64,000 nucleotides of DNA, taken from Pagrus major. Taxonomy: Eukaryota; Chordata; Actinopteri; Spariformes; Sparidae. The notes beneath the pieces are model-generated. The model did not search any database. It worked only from the letters and a program-made list of their open reading frames with translations, and was not told the DNA's origin. Where the stretch lies: contig NC_133221.1 of the NCBI RefSeq assembly GCF_040436345.1, positions 2,261,118 to 2,325,117 on the forward strand, read 5' to 3'. Made by a program: the position numbers and the translations under genes. Position 1 is the first letter of the stretch, and each line of letters opens with the position of its first letter. Below, in pieces: positions 62,165 to 64,000 of this stretch.

Positions 62165-62166
<2 letters not shown>
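60968..62166. other. Non-coding, dispersed repeat at 61250-61410
   Basis: Nothing else recognised. Confidence 0.4.

Positions 62167-62216
<50 letters not shown>
62167..62216. repeat. (GA)n microsatellite
   Basis: About 25 GA units. Confidence 0.97.
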
Positions 62217-62217
<1 letters not shown>

Positions 62218-63727
62218 CTGAACACACAAACACAACGGAGGAAACATAGGTAATGATGGAGGAATAGACACAAACAGAGAGAGACAAAGAAAGAGAGGAA
62301 GAGGACGACGGCGGGTGGTTGGAGGCCTGTCAGTTGATGTGCTTTGTACCGGGGTCAGAAACCTCCTCGTGTTTATCGAGTTATTCATCTCCTCTCCGCC
62401 GCAGGGACTCCCAGTCCAGTTAGACACGGACACAAAGGCAGCTCAACACAGACACGTGAGTGTGGGTGTCTGAATGTGTGTGGAGGTGATGGTGACATGA
62501 CGATGACATCAGAGCGGGTGACACACACCGTCATGATGCTGGAAACAACCCAGAGTCACTTACCAGAAGGATTCTTGACTGGTTGCTGGGAACCGGATGT
62601 GTTGGTTGATATCACATCTCATATTCGGACAATGAGACAACCAGCTGCAGTGGGCAGTGAAAGGAACAACAGAAGAAGAGGACAACAAATTAGCCACAGT
62701 TGTGGGAAGACAACAGATTCTAGTGTCTGTTCAAACAAATGATCATTATATAACGAGTCATTTTCCAAAAGGCCATCAATCAAAAACAGAATCTCTTCAT
62801 TCAGTCTCAATATCTTCATCACCAAGAATGTAACCAAGCATTTACTGGAGCTTATTAAAGCCTAAAGTTCTGTCCACACCAAGAACTGTCACAACAACCA
62901 TCACAATAAGGATAACGATGTGAGCGTCCACAGGGATGAGCGATAACGTTCGGTACAGATTGGCTCGGCATAATGGATATTAATGACCTGTTACTGCTGA
63001 TTTTATTCAAACTCTTGGCTGAGTCAACCTCAATCATTCCAGCGATTGTTTTAATAGGACATCAAAACAAACTTCAGAGACGCCGTCAGCGCCAAAGACA
63101 GTTTAGCAGTATGTCTCAGGTAAAATGACAGTTTTGTGTGTAATTTGCAGGTTAAAATACGTTATGTAAGTATTTAATAAGTTGTATAAGTATCACGTTA
63201 TCATAATGAACATAAACAGTGAACATGGCTACTGTTACAGCTTATCACTAGCTAGCATGTCAGCGTAGGGACATTTTGGCTGAGTGTTCTGTGCCACGAG
63301 CTCGCTAACAGCCTGAGCAGACTCAGGTAGACAGACAGGTAGCTTGTCCAGTCATTCATTCAGGCTGAATGAAATGATTAAACAGATTTTGTACGTGTTT
63401 CTTTATTTGTCGGAACATTTGATTTAATTTATAATTTTTATTTATAATAAAAGATGCGTCTAGAATAATTTACCAACCGTATCCTAAAGGTAAGACGGTA
63501 AACATGTCACGTTTCTTTATTTTATCAGTCTGTAACTATGACTACCATTTTTCCCCGACTTTAAGCGAGTGCTTCACTGCCCGATCGTAAAAACATTAAT
63601 AATGAACTGTTTGCATTTTGTATCCAAAATTCTCATTAAGTTTGCATTAACATAATCCGGAGGAAAAAATAGCTTTTCCTCATTAGTAGTCATCCTATAG
63701 AAATGTAATTTTAAGGAGACGGTACAG
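62217..63727. other. Non-coding, nothing recognised
   Basis: An open frame at 62344-62742 shows no domain and has no splice support. Confidence 0.4.
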
Positions 63728-63803
63728 CACACACACTTACACACACACACACACACACACTTACACACACATGCTCTCACACACACACACACACACACAC
63801 ATA

Positions 63804-63842
<39 letters not shown>

Positions 63843-64000
63843 TTACACACACAATCTAACCTCCCATTCACAAACGCAGACATGATCAACTCAGTGGTGC
63901 TTTATTAAAATGACATTTTTGTTACATATTCATGAAGCCTGATGTGAAGGACATCAGCAGTGTGATCTACAGACTGACACACACGCACACACACACACAC
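63728..64000. repeat. (CA)n-rich end of the window
   Basis: CA tracts at 63728-63841 with TTA and TG interruptions, and again from 63979 to the end. Confidence 0.93.

Overview
ORGANISM. This is nuclear DNA of a ray-finned fish, most likely a percomorph teleost. The genes are split by GT-AG introns. The families present (fish-type CD300/pIgR-like Ig receptor, paired C-type lectin receptors, a FISNA-NACHT NLR with a B30.2 end) and the mobile elements (a Rex3/RTE LINE, Ty3/gypsy, Tc1, hAT, foldback elements), together with dense GT/GA/TA microsatellites, fit a teleost. No bacterial features are present. All exon models were built by hand from splice sites and reading phase; no search was run.

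LAYOUT. (1) 1-6.1 kb: a partial lectin receptor (second C-type lectin domain plus Ser/Thr stalk) lies in one copy of a segmental duplication whose right edge falls exactly on the end of a hAT element. Downstream, after a degenerate transmembrane exon and a gypsy fragment split by a solo LTR, come stalk and transmembrane exons of Ig-receptor type. (2) 7.6-9.8 kb: a 21-bp minisatellite of about 105 units. (3) 9.9-13.9 kb: dispersed repeats, two LTR-like blocks and a decayed Ig-like exon. (4) 14.1-18.4 kb: a complete six-exon CD300/pIgR-like receptor (336 aa, two Ig-V domains, one ITIM-like tail motif). (5) 21.8-31.1 kb: an NLR gene (about 1001 aa) whose PRY/SPRY domain has lost its middle and is out of frame. 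(6) 31.6-34.1 kb: a 5'-truncated Rex3 LINE with a target-site duplication. (7) 34.45-35.04 kb: a 27-bp minisatellite. (8) 35.8 kb: an orphan signal-peptide exon. (9) 37.6-45.1 kb: a complete eight-exon transmembrane receptor with two C-type lectin domains (373 aa), containing the second copy of the duplication. (10) 45.1-64 kb: no protein-coding gene seen; microsatellites, a foldback transposon, a possible 5'-UTR exon near 51.06 kb and several complex, CNE-like islands.

HOW IT FITS TOGETHER. The first 45 kb is an innate immune receptor cluster. Ig and lectin receptors here use the same exon phases (phase 1 around extracellular and transmembrane exons, phase 0 before the tail), and their tail exons are similar at the DNA level, so ectodomains can be exchanged over a common signalling end. 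Two points stand out. The duplicated lectin exon differs at 23 sites, all amino-acid changing by my count, including a QPD versus EPN change in the sugar-binding motif. The left-hand copy also appears to have been joined by a hAT breakpoint to Ig-receptor stalk and transmembrane exons.
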